Source: Luteimonas sp. JM171 (lineage in GTDB: Bacteria; Pseudomonadota; Gammaproteobacteria; Xanthomonadales; Xanthomonadaceae). Taken from it: a stretch of DNA of 64,000 nt. The notes under the pieces are model-generated. The model saw only the letters and a program-made list of their open reading frames with translations, ran no database searches and was not told the DNA's origin. The stretch spans positions 801,162-865,161 of the forward strand of contig NZ_CP017074.1 in NCBI RefSeq assembly GCF_001717465.1. Reading direction: 5' to 3'. Shown one piece after another: positions 23,125 to 31,896 of the stretch. Each line of letters begins with the position of its first letter. The first letter of the stretch is position 1. The position numbers and the translations under genes were made by a program.

Positions 23125-24888
23125 ATGCGTTTCCACCGCCGGACCTTCGTGCGCACGGCCCTTGCCATGTGCGCGGGGACGCTGCTCGCCGCATGCGCGG
23201 CGACGCCGCAACCCCTTTCATCGGTCGCCCCACCTGGCGGCGGCCGGGGCATGGTCAGCAGCGCCCATCCACTCGCAACGCGGTCGGGGATGGACGTGCT
23301 GGAAGCGGGTGGCAGCGCGATCGACGCCGCGATCGCGGTGCAGGCGATGCTGGGCCTGGTGGAACCGCAGAGCTCGGGACTGGCGGGAGGCGCGTTCCTG
23401 CTCCACTACCGCGCCGCCGACGGGCGCATCGACGCGTACCTCGGCCGGGAGCGCGCGCCGTCCGCGGCCGACGCCTCGCTGTTCCTGGATGCGGCCGGCA
23501 ATCCGCTGCCACGGTCGGAGGCGATGCTCAGCGGGCGTGCCACCGGCGTGCCGGGGGTGCTGCCGGCGCTGGAGGCCGCGCACGCCGACCACGGCCGGCT
23601 GCCGTGGTCGGGGCTGTTCTCGTCCGCAGCCGACACCGCCATGTCCGGTTTCGTGGTGACCCCGCGCCTGGAGCAGCACATCGACGGGCAGTTCCCCCAG
23701 GCGTCGGCGCCAGATGTGATCATGCTGTTCACCGGCCCCGATGGAAAACCGCTGCGCAGCGGCGAGCTGATGCGCAATCCCGCCTATGCGGACACCTTGC
23801 GCGAGATTGCCGCCCGCGGCGCGGCCGCCCTGCAGACCGGGCCGCTCGCCGACGCCATCCTGGAGCGGATCAATGCACCCCCGGGCCCCTCGCCGATGCA
23901 GGCTGCGGACCTGGCCGGCTATCGCGCCGAAAGGGCAGAGCCGCTGTGCCGCACCGTCCGTGCACACCTGGTGTGCGTACCGCCGCCGCCCTCCAGCGGC
24001 GTCGGCCTGCTGCAGCTGCTGTTGCTGCTTGAGGGCACCGATATCGCCGACCGGTCAACGGAGGATCCACTGGCCTGGCTCACCTTCGCCGAGGCCAGCC
24101 GGGTGATGTACGCCGACCGCGACCACTACGTGGGCGATCCGGACTTCGTCCAGGTGCCGATCGAGGGCATGCTCGAGGCCACCTATGTCGACCAGCGCCG
24201 GCGCCTGATCGGGGATCGTGCCGCGACGGGAGCTTTCGCTCCCGGCAAGCCCGCCGGCGCCCCCGAAAACGCGGGCGACAGCACGGTCGAGCCCGCCGGC
24301 ACCAGCCATTTCGTGGTGGTCGACGGCGAAGGCAACGCGGTGTCGATGACCACCACGATCGAGTCGTACTTCGGCTCAGGACGGGTGGTCGGCGGGATGC
24401 TGCTCAACAACCAGCTCACCGATTTCTCATGGCAGCCCGGCGGCGCCGCTGCCAACGCGGTCGCGCCGCGCAAGCGGCCGCGCTCATCGATGTCACCGGT
24501 GATCGTGCTCGGTCCGCAGGGCGATTTCGCCGGTGCGATCGGTTCGCCCGGCGGCAATGCCATCCCGGCCTACATCGGCAAGACCCTGCTCGGATGGCTG
24601 TTCTGGGACCTGCCGCTGGACCAGGCCATCACCCTGCCCAACCTGGTGGCGCGAGGCGCGCGCTTCAACGGCGAAGCCGACGCGTTCACGCCCGCGCTGC
24701 GACTTGGCCTGGAAGAACTGGGCGTGCAGGTGCAGCCCGGCAGCGGCGAGGACTCGGGCCTGCACGGGGTACAGCTGCGGGACGGATACCTGTACGGCGC
24801 AGCGGACCCGCGCCGCGAGGGCAGCGTGGCGCCTGCCACCGCCATCCCTGCAAGGAGCATTGAGAGCGATGCCGGCATCCGCCCCTGA
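23125..24888 (+). CDS. Second gamma-glutamyltransferase, lipoprotein form
   Basis: A 587-residue gamma-glutamyltransferase paralogue. The N-terminus has RRTFVRTAL followed by a hydrophobic run and LLAAC at Cys24, so it is probably lipid-anchored; the double Arg also resembles a Tat motif. The autocatalytic nucleophile is Thr393 in AGTSHFVVVDGEGN. The RPRSSMSPV and IGSPGGNAIP binding segments are present. It is clearly diverged from the neighbouring transferase, not a recent duplicate: the first has DTTHFS and MAPT where this one has GTSHFV and MSPV. Its last 20 bp overlap the DadA-like gene, so the two are translated together. Two transferases with different anchoring suggest different substrates or sites. 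Confidence 0.92.
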   Translation: MRFHRRTFVRTALAMCAGTLLAACAATPQPLSSVAPPGGGRGMVSSAHPLATRSGMDVLEAGGSAIDAAIAVQAMLGLVEPQSSGLAGGAFLLHYRAADGRIDAYLGRERAPSAADASLFLDAAGNPLPRSEAMLSGRATGVPGVLPALEAAHADHGRLPWSGLFSSAADTAMSGFVVTPRLEQHIDGQFPQASAPDVIMLFTGPDGKPLRSGELMRNPAYADTLREIAARGAAALQTGPLADAILERINAPPGPSPMQAADLAGYRAERAEPLCRTVRAHLVCVPPPPSSGVGLLQLLLLLEGTDIADRSTEDPLAWLTFAEASRVMYADRDHYVGDPDFVQVPIEGMLEATYVDQRRRLIGDRAATGAFAPGKPAGAPENAGDSTVEPAGTSHFVVVDGEGNAVSMTTTIESYFGSGRVVGGMLLNNQLTDFSWQPGGAAANAVAPRKRPRSSMSPVIVLGPQGDFAGAIGSPGGNAIPAYIGKTLLGWLFWDLPLDQAITLPNLVARGARFNGEADAFTPALRLGLEELGVQVQPGSGEDSGLHGVQLRDGYLYGAADPRREGSVAPATAIPARSIESDAGIRP

Positions 24889-26122
24889 CGTCACTGTCCT
24901 CGGCGCGGGCGTGGTCGGCGTGGCCACCGCCTGGGCAGCGGCCCGGCGCGGCCTGTCGGTGGAACTGGTGGACCGGGCGGAGGGTCCGGCCCAGGAGGCT
25001 TCCCATGCCAACGGGGGCCAGCTCAGCTATGCGTATACGGACGCCATGGCCGGCCCGGCGCTGTGGAAGCAGCTGCCGGGCATCCTCGGCGGCAGGGATC
25101 CGGCGTTCCGGCTGCGGCTTGCCGGTCGCCGGGCCATCTGGCCCTGGGGCCTGTCGCTGCTGACCAACGCCACCGCCAACCGGATGCGGCGCAACACCCT
25201 CCGCACCCTGGGCATGGCCCAGGATTCCCAGCGCGCGATGCAGGAGTTGCTGGAGCGCCATCCCATCGAATTCACCCACCGGACCGCCGGCAAACTGCAC
25301 CTGTACTTCAGCGAGGCCACCCTGCGGGCGGGAGCCCGGATGGTCGAGCTCAAGCGTCCACATGGCGTTGAGCAGCGCACCCTGGACCCGGGGGAAGCCA
25401 TCGGGATCGAACCCGCACTGGAACAGGTCTCCGGCATCCACGGCGCCGTGTACTCCCCGGAGGAAGCGGTCGGCGACCCGTGGCTGTTCTCCACCGGGCT
25501 GCTTGAAACACTGTGCGCCCACTATCCGGTGCGGACCCGCTTCGGGTTCGACGTCCGGTCCCTCCGTCGTCAGGGCGGCCGCTGGCAGCTCGACTCCCGT
25601 GAGGACGACACGTGCCATGCCCGTCACCTGATCGTCTGCACCGGGGTGGAAAGCGCGTCGCTGCTGCGGCCGCTGGGAATCCGCCTGCCCCTGATGGCGA
25701 TCAAGGGGTACTCGCTCACCGCGCCCCGCGGGCCGCGCGCACCGGCGACGAGCATCACCGACACCTCCCGCAAACTGGTCTTCTGCAGGCTCGGCGACCA
25801 GGTCCGGATCGCCGGCATGGCGGACATCAACAACTGGGATCCGTCGGTCGACCCGGCCCGGTTCGAACAGTTCCTGGCGCTGGCGCGCCAGTCCCTGCCC
25901 GAGGCGGCCGATTACTCGCGGATCCAGAGCCGGTGGGCAGGCCTGCGCCCATCCACTCCCGATTCCGTCCCGATCATCGCCAACCTCAGGGAAGGCCTGA
26001 CCTGCAATGTTGGGCACGGGATGCTCGGCTGGACCCTGGCCATGGGCAGCGCCGAACAGGCGCTGCAGGCAGCCCTGGCTGAAGACCCACCGCGCTTGGC
26101 CGGGCGCGGATCCATGGCCTAG
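24869..26122 (+). CDS. FAD-dependent D-amino-acid dehydrogenase family protein (DadA-like)
   Basis: A 417-residue flavoprotein of the DadA family, which oxidises D-amino acids to 2-oxo acids and feeds electrons to the respiratory chain. The N-terminus has the Rossmann signature VLGAGVVGVATAWAAARRG, then ELVDR and the family segment ASHANGGQLSYAY. A second FAD-contacting region near the C-terminus reads RWAGLRPSTPDSVPII and VGHGMLGWTLAMGS. The start at 24869 overlaps the preceding transferase gene by 20 bp, and the LysR gene follows 9 bp after the stop. It could act on D-glutamate or other D-amino acids set free by the neighbouring hydrolases. Enzyme family is firm, substrate is not. Confidence 0.88.
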   Translation: MPASAPDVTVLGAGVVGVATAWAAARRGLSVELVDRAEGPAQEASHANGGQLSYAYTDAMAGPALWKQLPGILGGRDPAFRLRLAGRRAIWPWGLSLLTNATANRMRRNTLRTLGMAQDSQRAMQELLERHPIEFTHRTAGKLHLYFSEATLRAGARMVELKRPHGVEQRTLDPGEAIGIEPALEQVSGIHGAVYSPEEAVGDPWLFSTGLLETLCAHYPVRTRFGFDVRSLRRQGGRWQLDSREDDTCHARHLIVCTGVESASLLRPLGIRLPLMAIKGYSLTAPRGPRAPATSITDTSRKLVFCRLGDQVRIAGMADINNWDPSVDPARFEQFLALARQSLPEAADYSRIQSRWAGLRPSTPDSVPIIANLREGLTCNVGHGMLGWTLAMGSAEQALQAALAEDPPRLAGRGSMA

Positions 26123-26131
26123 TCTGCACCC

Positions 26132-27061
26132 ATGCGTCTTCGCCATATTGAAGTTTTCTACGCCGTCTATACCGCAGGATCCATCAGCGCCGCTGCCCGT
26201 TCGCTGCACGTCTCCCAACCCTCCGTAAGCAAGGTGCTCCGGCACGCAGAAAGCCAGCTGGGGTTCGAACTGTTCAGCCTGGTGCGCGGCCGCCTGGTGG
26301 CCACCGACGAGGCCCACCAGCTGTTTGCCGAGGTCAAGGAAATCTTCGAGCGGATGGGTTCACTGCGCAAGACGGTGGCCAACATCCGCAACATGGATGG
26401 TGGCCACATACGCCTCGCGGTGGTCCCGTCGCTTGGCCTGCACGTGGCCCCAAGCGCGATCACCCGCTACCGGCAGCGGTTCCCGCAGGTCACCTTCGAT
26501 GTCCAGACCCTGCACCACAACGATGTCTTCCAGGCGTTGTACGAGCGCGAGTGCGACATCGCGTTCGCCTACATGCCGCCCATGCATCCCCGGATGCAGC
26601 GCCGCCGGCTGGCCAGCGGGGAACTGGTGCTGCTGTTCGACCGTGCGTCGCTCCCCGACCCGGAAGACAGGATTCCGGTTTCACGCCTGGATGGTCGGGA
26701 CATGGTCGGGCTGGCCAACAGCGGGCCGATCAGCGACCTCATCGAACACACCCTCGAATCAAAGCAGATCAAGGTCCACGAAGTGGTCTCCAACCAGACC
26801 TACTACCTGGCCGCGGCGTTGACCCGCTATGGCGCGGGCATGAGTATCATCGATGAGTTCACCGCCCGTGCCAGCGCGGCGAACCGACTGGAGTTCCGTC
26901 CGCTCGAACCCGCCATGCGTTTCCAGATCGAATGCGTGTATCTGGAGGACCGCCCGCCTTCCCACCTGGCCGAAGCATTCATCGAGGAATTCCGAGGGTC
27001 CCTGAACGCCGCCAAGGGCAAGCCCGTCGCCAGATCCAAAATCCGGTCGGCAGAAAAATGA
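26132..27061 (+). CDS. LysR-family transcriptional regulator
   Basis: A 309-residue LysR regulator. The winged helix-turn-helix covers residues 1-60 with the recognition region SISAAARSLHVSQPSVSKVLRH; the effector-binding domain follows from about residue 90 (GHIRLAVVPSLGLHVAP). It sits inside a run of co-directional, partly overlapping genes (9 bp after the dehydrogenase, 4-bp ATGA overlap with the carboxypeptidase), so it is probably autoregulated with them. It is the only regulator in the 13.9-28.4 kb block. Candidate operators are the palindromes at 13766-13786 and 22979-22998. Likely ligand, by context, is a D-amino acid or gamma-glutamyl compound. Confidence 0.93.
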   Translation: MRLRHIEVFYAVYTAGSISAAARSLHVSQPSVSKVLRHAESQLGFELFSLVRGRLVATDEAHQLFAEVKEIFERMGSLRKTVANIRNMDGGHIRLAVVPSLGLHVAPSAITRYRQRFPQVTFDVQTLHHNDVFQALYERECDIAFAYMPPMHPRMQRRRLASGELVLLFDRASLPDPEDRIPVSRLDGRDMVGLANSGPISDLIEHTLESKQIKVHEVVSNQTYYLAAALTRYGAGMSIIDEFTARASAANRLEFRPLEPAMRFQIECVYLEDRPPSHLAEAFIEEFRGSLNAAKGKPVARSKIRSAEK

Positions 27062-28401
27062 GCACTCGCGTTGGTCATGCCGCGATTCCAGCGCCCTTTT
27101 CCACCCGGCTGCCGCTGGCCTGGATCATTCCAGTTGTCATGGCTGGCCTGCTGTCGGGCTGCGCAACCGGAGTTTCCACCATTGCGCCGACACTGCCGGC
27201 GGAATCCGGGCGGGCACAGGCCGGCGTCACTCTGCAGGAACGGCGCGAGTGGGTATTTCCAGAGGATCGCGTCCGATTCGACAATCGCATGCCCACTGCA
27301 CGCCTGAATGCCGTGACGCGCGCAGCACCATACCACTACCTGGTCGAGATCCTTCCCGAAACCACGCCGATCAACCCCAGTCCATGGTACGGCTTCCGCG
27401 TGACAGCCGAAAAGAAGCAAGATCTCCGGATCGACTTCCACTATCCGGGGTTCCAGCACCGTTACGACCCAAAGCTTGGCGCCAGCAACGGTACGTGGCG
27501 CCAGGCAACTTCGGCCGAGTTCACACCCGCAAACGATGGCCAGCCCGCCAGCCTGCAGGTCGAGGTGGGTCCGGAATCTTTGCTGGTTTTTGCCCAGCCA
27601 CCGCATTCACCGAAGAACTTCGAAGACTGGATTGACTCGATCGAGGCGACTTTTCCGATCAAGCGCAGTGTGGTCGGGCGCTCCGTGCAGGGTCGGGCGC
27701 TGCACCTGTTCGAGTTTGGCGGCGGCGACAACTCGCCGCTCCTGATCATCGTGGGTCGCATGCACCCTCCGGAAAGCACCGGTTCGGGCGCACTGTTCGG
27801 CTTTGTCGAGACCCTGGTCGCCGACACTCCCCAAGCACGCGCATTTCGCGAACAGGTGCGGACTGTGGTGGTGCCTCTGGTCAATCCCGATGGCCTCGCC
27901 GAGGGCCACTGGCGCACTAACATCCGCGGCAAAGACCTCAATCGCGACTGGGGACCGTTTACCGAGCCGGAGACCCAAGCAGTCGCACGCGCACTCCTGG
28001 AACGAAGCGAAGGCGAAGGCCGAACTGTAGCGTTTGCTCTCGACTTCCACTCCACCTTCCGCGATGTGCTGTATACCGTGACCGAGGATCCCGCGCGCGT
28101 GTCGGGCGGCGCGCTCAGTCGCTGGGTCGCGGCAATGCGCGTGCACACGCCTGAGCTGGAGGAACGACCCTCAGCAGCGGCCGGCGGAAGCCCCGTATTC
28201 AAGAATTGGGCTTACTGCCGCTTTGGCGCGCCTGCGGTCACCTACGAAGTGGGCGATACCACGCCACGGGCGGTGCTCGTCGCCCTCTCGCGTCACGCCG
28301 CGGTGTCGTTGATGGAAATCCTCGCCGAAGACGCAGGGCGGGCTTCAACAGCGTCGGTGCCGACCCCTGCCTGCATGGCCGCAGCTCCCGACGACGACTG
28401 A
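27058..28401 (+). CDS. M14 zinc carboxypeptidase, cytosolic-carboxypeptidase-like, lipoprotein
   Basis: A 447-residue metallocarboxypeptidase. Lipoprotein signal with LLSGCATG near residue 35, then a ~130-residue beta-rich N-terminal domain (WYGFRVTAEKKQDLRIDFHY), then the M14 catalytic domain. Zinc ligands are His236 and Glu239 (HPPES) and His331 (DFHST). The NPDGLAEGHWRTNIRGKDLNRDW segment carries the substrate-binding Asn-Arg, and Glu397 (VTYEVGD) is the catalytic base. The N-domain plus NPDG/DLNRDW layout is that of the CCP-like M14 branch; eukaryotic CCPs trim glutamate chains from proteins, and the bacterial M14 enzyme MpaA cuts the gamma-D-Glu-diaminopimelate bond. It overlaps the LysR gene by 4 bp. 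Specificity for Glu-containing peptides is inference. Confidence 0.88.
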   Translation: MSTRVGHAAIPAPFSTRLPLAWIIPVVMAGLLSGCATGVSTIAPTLPAESGRAQAGVTLQERREWVFPEDRVRFDNRMPTARLNAVTRAAPYHYLVEILPETTPINPSPWYGFRVTAEKKQDLRIDFHYPGFQHRYDPKLGASNGTWRQATSAEFTPANDGQPASLQVEVGPESLLVFAQPPHSPKNFEDWIDSIEATFPIKRSVVGRSVQGRALHLFEFGGGDNSPLLIIVGRMHPPESTGSGALFGFVETLVADTPQARAFREQVRTVVVPLVNPDGLAEGHWRTNIRGKDLNRDWGPFTEPETQAVARALLERSEGEGRTVAFALDFHSTFRDVLYTVTEDPARVSGGALSRWVAAMRVHTPELEERPSAAAGGSPVFKNWAYCRFGAPAVTYEVGDTTPRAVLVALSRHAAVSLMEILAEDAGRASTASVPTPACMAAAPDDD

Positions 28402-28442
28402 AACGCCCGTCCCGGCTGCGCATCCCGAGGGGGGCGGTCGGC

Positions 28443-29486
28443 TCAGCGGGAGCGGCGGCGGCGCGCGAGAGTCTCGGCGGCGCTCGCCAGTTCGTCGCGC
28501 AGCTTGAGGTAGTTCTGCACGCGCTGTGGATCAAGCTCGCCCGCCTCCACTGCCGCCTGCACCGCGCAGCCAGGCTCGGCGGCGTGGCGGCAATCGCGGA
28601 AACGGCAGCGCGCGGCGAGCTCGAGGATGTCATCGAAGACGCCGTCGGCCAGGTCCTCCTCGCCGGTGGGCTTGAGCTCGCGCATGCCCGGGGTGTCGAT
28701 CAGGCAGGCGCCGGACGGCAGCGGGATCAGCGAGCGCCAGGTGGTGGTGTGGCGGCCGCGCGAATCGCGCTCGCGCACCGCAGCGGTCTTCATCCGCTCC
28801 TCGCCCAGCAGGGTGTTGGTGAGGGTGGACTTGCCGGCGCCCGAGCTGCCGACCAGTGCAGCGGTCACGCCCGGGCGCAGCCACTGGTCAAGGACGGCCA
28901 CGCTGTCCGGGTCGCGGGCATCAACGGCCACGACCGGCACCTCGTGGGCGGTCACGGCGGCCAGCTCGGCGATGGCCGCGCCGGCATCGGCGCCGGGCTG
29001 GTCGGCCTTGGTCAGCACCACCACCGGCTGCACGCCGGCGCCGCGCACCAGCAGCAGGTAGCGCTCGATCCGGCGCGGATTGAAATCACGGTCCAGCCCG
29101 GTGACCACCAGCACCACGTCAACGTTGGCGGCGATGGGCTGCTGGCGGTAGTGCTCGCCGGCGGCGGCGCGCTTGACCAGGCTGGTACGGGGCAGGAGGG
29201 CGACGATCCGGTCGTCGTCCAGCAGCACCCAGTCACCCACCGCGGCGCGTTTCTCGGCCGGGAACCGGTGCAGCTGCCACTCGGGCAGGGACTCGACCGG
29301 GGTGCCGCCCTCCGGGCCTTCGGCGGCAATGTAGCCGGTACGGTGCTGTTCGAGGATGCGCGCAGGGCGTGCCCACGGGTGCGCGGCCATGGCGGCCTCC
29401 CAGCCCGGCGGCAACGGCTCGCCCGCCGGCGGCCAGCCGATCGCGCGCAGGGCAGCGTTGCCCGCGATGGGGGCGTCGGGGGTCAC
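28443..29486 (-). CDS. rsgA: Small ribosomal subunit biogenesis GTPase
   Basis: A circularly permuted GTPase that checks late 30S ribosomal subunit assembly. The 347-residue product has an OB-fold N-terminal domain with EQHRTGYIAAEG, then the permuted G-motifs in the order G4 (LTKADQ), G1 (GSSGAGKSTL), G2/switch (HTTTWRSL) and G3 (IDTPGMRE). The C-terminal zinc knuckle contains CRFRDCRHAAEPGC. A GTG at 29486 is chosen because family proteins begin with a LRAIGWP-like segment shortly after it; the ATG inside (MAAHPWARP) would cut that off. It diverges from an SGNH hydrolase gene with about 100 bp between starts. Confidence 0.93.
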   Translation of the reverse strand: MTPDAPIAGNAALRAIGWPPAGEPLPPGWEAAMAAHPWARPARILEQHRTGYIAAEGPEGGTPVESLPEWQLHRFPAEKRAAVGDWVLLDDDRIVALLPRTSLVKRAAAGEHYRQQPIAANVDVVLVVTGLDRDFNPRRIERYLLLVRGAGVQPVVVLTKADQPGADAGAAIAELAAVTAHEVPVVAVDARDPDSVAVLDQWLRPGVTAALVGSSGAGKSTLTNTLLGEERMKTAAVRERDSRGRHTTTWRSLIPLPSGACLIDTPGMRELKPTGEEDLADGVFDDILELAARCRFRDCRHAAEPGCAVQAAVEAGELDPQRVQNYLKLRDELASAAETLARRRRSR

Positions 29487-29587
29487 ACGCTGCGGGCGGC
29501 ATGGTGCATGCGCGGATTCTACTGCCGCTTCCCGCCGCTGGCGCGCTTCGCCTAGCCTTGGCTTCCCTGCGCCACCCCAGACCACCC

Positions 29588-30238
29588 ATGCCCGACGATC
29601 CTGCAGCTCCCGCCGCCCGCCGCCCCCTGCGCTATCTGGCGCTGGGCGATTCCTACACGATCGGCGAAGGGGTCGCGGCCGGCGGTGCCTGGCCGATGCA
29701 GCTGGCGCGGGCGCTGCGCGGCGAGGGGGTGCCGCTGCAGGACCCCGAGGTGATCGCCACCACTGGATGGACGACCGATGAGCTGGACGCGGCGGTCAGC
29801 GCCGCGTCGCCGGCCCGGGATTTCGACCTGGCCAGCCTGCTGATAGGGGTCAACAACCAGTACCGGGGGCGGGATGTGGAGGAATACGCCCGCCAATTCC
29901 AGGCGCTGCTCGATCGCGCGATCGGGTTTGCCGGCGGCGCGCCGGGGCGCACATTCGTGCTGTCGATCCCGGACTGGGGAGTGACCCCGTTCGCGGCCCG
30001 GTCGGGACGCGACCTGGACGCGATCGCGCGCGAACTCGACGCGTTCAATGCCATCGCGGCGAAGCTGGGCGCCGGGCGCGGGGTGGCGTTCGTGGACATC
30101 ACGCCCCTCAGCCGCGCCCGCGGCGCCGAGCCCTCGATGCTGGCCGGCGACGGACTGCACCCCTCCGCCGCCATGTACACGCTTTGGATGGAGCGCGCCC
30201 TGCCGGTGGCCCGGCAGCTGCTGCAGCATGCGTCCTGA
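29588..30238 (+). CDS. SGNH/GDSL-family lipase or esterase
   Basis: A 216-residue SGNH hydrolase. Block I has the catalytic Ser in YLALGDSYTIGEG near residue 22, block III has the oxyanion Asn in LLIGVNNQYRG, and block V has the catalytic Asp and His in DGLHPSAAM. No signal peptide is seen, so it is probably cytosolic. The natural substrate is not evident; family members include esterases, thioesterases and acyl-carbohydrate hydrolases. A methyltransferase gene follows after 76 bp on the same strand. Confidence 0.88.
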   Translation: MPDDPAAPAARRPLRYLALGDSYTIGEGVAAGGAWPMQLARALRGEGVPLQDPEVIATTGWTTDELDAAVSAASPARDFDLASLLIGVNNQYRGRDVEEYARQFQALLDRAIGFAGGAPGRTFVLSIPDWGVTPFAARSGRDLDAIARELDAFNAIAAKLGAGRGVAFVDITPLSRARGAEPSMLAGDGLHPSAAMYTLWMERALPVARQLLQHAS

Positions 30239-30314
30239 GCCCGGCGCTGCGCCGGTTTGACGCCCGTGAAGGGCGTGTTAGCTTGTCCGGCGTCCCGCCC
30301 CGCCGAATCTCCGG

Positions 30315-31055
30315 ATGCCCCCTGCCCGCGCCGCCCGCCTGCCTGACGTTGGCGCCTTCTCGGCGCTGCAGCCGCTGGATCGCGCGCGCAGCAAGGCCAT
30401 CGCCCGGGCGTTTGCGCCGAGGCGATTGCTCGGCAACCGCCACGACTTCTTCTACACCCTGATCAAGCTGCGCAGCGATCCGCTGTATCCGGGCGTGCTG
30501 GCTGCGCTGCGCGGGACCCGCGCGCCGGTGCTGGACCTGGGCTGCGGGCTGGGGCTGCTGGCCCACGCGTTGCGCCAGGACGGCCAGGAGCAGTGCTACC
30601 GCGGCGTGGACATCGACGCCGCCAAGATCGCGCGCGGCGCACGCGTGGCCGCGGATTGCGGGCTGCGCGACGTGCGGCTGGAGGTGATGGACGTTGGCGT
30701 GGAGACGCCCGACCACTCCGGCAGCGTCACCATCCTGGACGTGCTGCAGTTCCTCTCGCCGCAGGAACAGGACGCGCTGCTGGTGAAGGTGGCCGGGATG
30801 ATCGCACCGCGCGGGCGGCTGGTGATCCGTACCGGCCTGCAGGATGAAACCGGGCGCAGCCGCACCAGCCGGGTCAGCGACCACTTCGCCAACCTGGTGG
30901 GCTGGATGCAGGAACGCCCGCGCAGCTATCCCACCGCCGCCGGCCTGCGCGGGACCCTGGAAGGCGCCGGCCTGCAGGTTTCGCTGGCGCCGCTGTACGG
31001 CAACACGCCGTTCAACAACTGGCTGCTGGTGGCCACGCCCGACCTGCCCGCCTGA
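30315..31055 (+). CDS. Class I SAM-dependent methyltransferase
   Basis: A 246-residue soluble methyltransferase. Motif I is VLDLGCGLGLLAHAL near residue 73, followed by the acidic ribose-binding strand YRGVDID and a post-I segment VTILDVLQFLSPQEQ. The substrate is unknown. Its neighbours, a convergent polysaccharide deacetylase and an upstream SGNH hydrolase, hint at envelope or lipid-linked work. A methyltransferase of this type is also found in aryl-polyene pigment clusters of this bacterial family, but no other genes of such a cluster are here. Confidence 0.85.
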   Translation: MPPARAARLPDVGAFSALQPLDRARSKAIARAFAPRRLLGNRHDFFYTLIKLRSDPLYPGVLAALRGTRAPVLDLGCGLGLLAHALRQDGQEQCYRGVDIDAAKIARGARVAADCGLRDVRLEVMDVGVETPDHSGSVTILDVLQFLSPQEQDALLVKVAGMIAPRGRLVIRTGLQDETGRSRTSRVSDHFANLVGWMQERPRSYPTAAGLRGTLEGAGLQVSLAPLYGNTPFNNWLLVATPDLPA

Positions 31056-31059
31056 GCGG

Positions 31060-31839
31060 TCACTCCGCGGGCAGCACGGTGGAATAGCCGCGCGCCTGGA
31101 GCCGCTCCAGCACCGCCCCGACCATCTCCACGCTGCGCCCGTGCGGCGCGCCTTCGTGCATGAGGATGACGGTGCCGGGGACGAGGTCGCGATCGATGTC
31201 GGCGGCGCAGCGCGCCGGGTCGCTGCGCACGGCGTCGAAGCCGCGCGCGCTCCACGCCACCCGCGCCAGGCCATGGCGCTTGAGCGGCGCGGCGACGAAG
31301 GGGTTGGTCATGCCCACCACGGAGCGGAACCAGCGCGGCGACCGGCCCGTGAGCCCGGCCAGGGTCCGCTGGGCCTCGCCCACCTCGCGCGCCATGCGCC
31401 GCGGACCCAGCGCCCAGAACCACGCCTGCGGATGGCTGTGGCTGTGGTTGCCGATGCCGTGGCCGCGCCGGTCGATCTCGGCCACCAGCTCCGGCCGCGC
31501 CGCCGCACGCTCGCCAACGAGGAAGAACGTGGCCCTGGCGCGGTGGGCGTCCAGCAGGTCGAGGATCGCCAGGGTGTCATCCGATGGGCCATCGTCGATG
31601 GTCAGCCACACCTCGCGTGCACTGGTCGGCAGGCGCGACAGCACCGGCGCGTACAGCCGCGCCCGCGGCATCAGCGCCGCGGCCACGAACGGTGCGTGGC
31701 TGAGCATCATCAGCGGCAGGCCGATGCGCCAGCCCCACGTCCACCAGGCCAATGCCACCAGCAGCTGCGAGGGCAGGAACAGCGCCAGCCAGGCGTGCGG
31801 GCGGCGCGGAACGCGATGCAGTGTTCCCCCTTCGCTCAT
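31060..31839 (-). CDS. Polysaccharide deacetylase (NodB-fold), membrane-anchored
   Basis: A 259-residue carbohydrate esterase family 4 protein. Two hydrophobic segments near residues 17-55 (LALFLPSQLLVALAWW and GLPLMMLSHAPFVAAAL) anchor it in the inner membrane. The catalytic domain has motif 1 TIDDGPSD with the two metal/catalytic Asp residues, motif 2 HSHSH with the metal histidines, and a motif 5-like LMHEGAPHG near the C-terminus. It removes N- or O-acetyl groups from a glycan, identity unknown. Stops of this gene and the convergent methyltransferase gene are 4 bp apart. Confidence 0.88.
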   Translation of the reverse strand: MSEGGTLHRVPRRPHAWLALFLPSQLLVALAWWTWGWRIGLPLMMLSHAPFVAAALMPRARLYAPVLSRLPTSAREVWLTIDDGPSDDTLAILDLLDAHRARATFFLVGERAAARPELVAEIDRRGHGIGNHSHSHPQAWFWALGPRRMAREVGEAQRTLAGLTGRSPRWFRSVVGMTNPFVAAPLKRHGLARVAWSARGFDAVRSDPARCAADIDRDLVPGTVILMHEGAPHGRSVEMVGAVLERLQARGYSTVLPAE

Positions 31840-31896
31840 GCGCGGATGATGCCACGGGCGTACCATGGGCGGTCCCCCGCCCGGAGTATTTGCATC

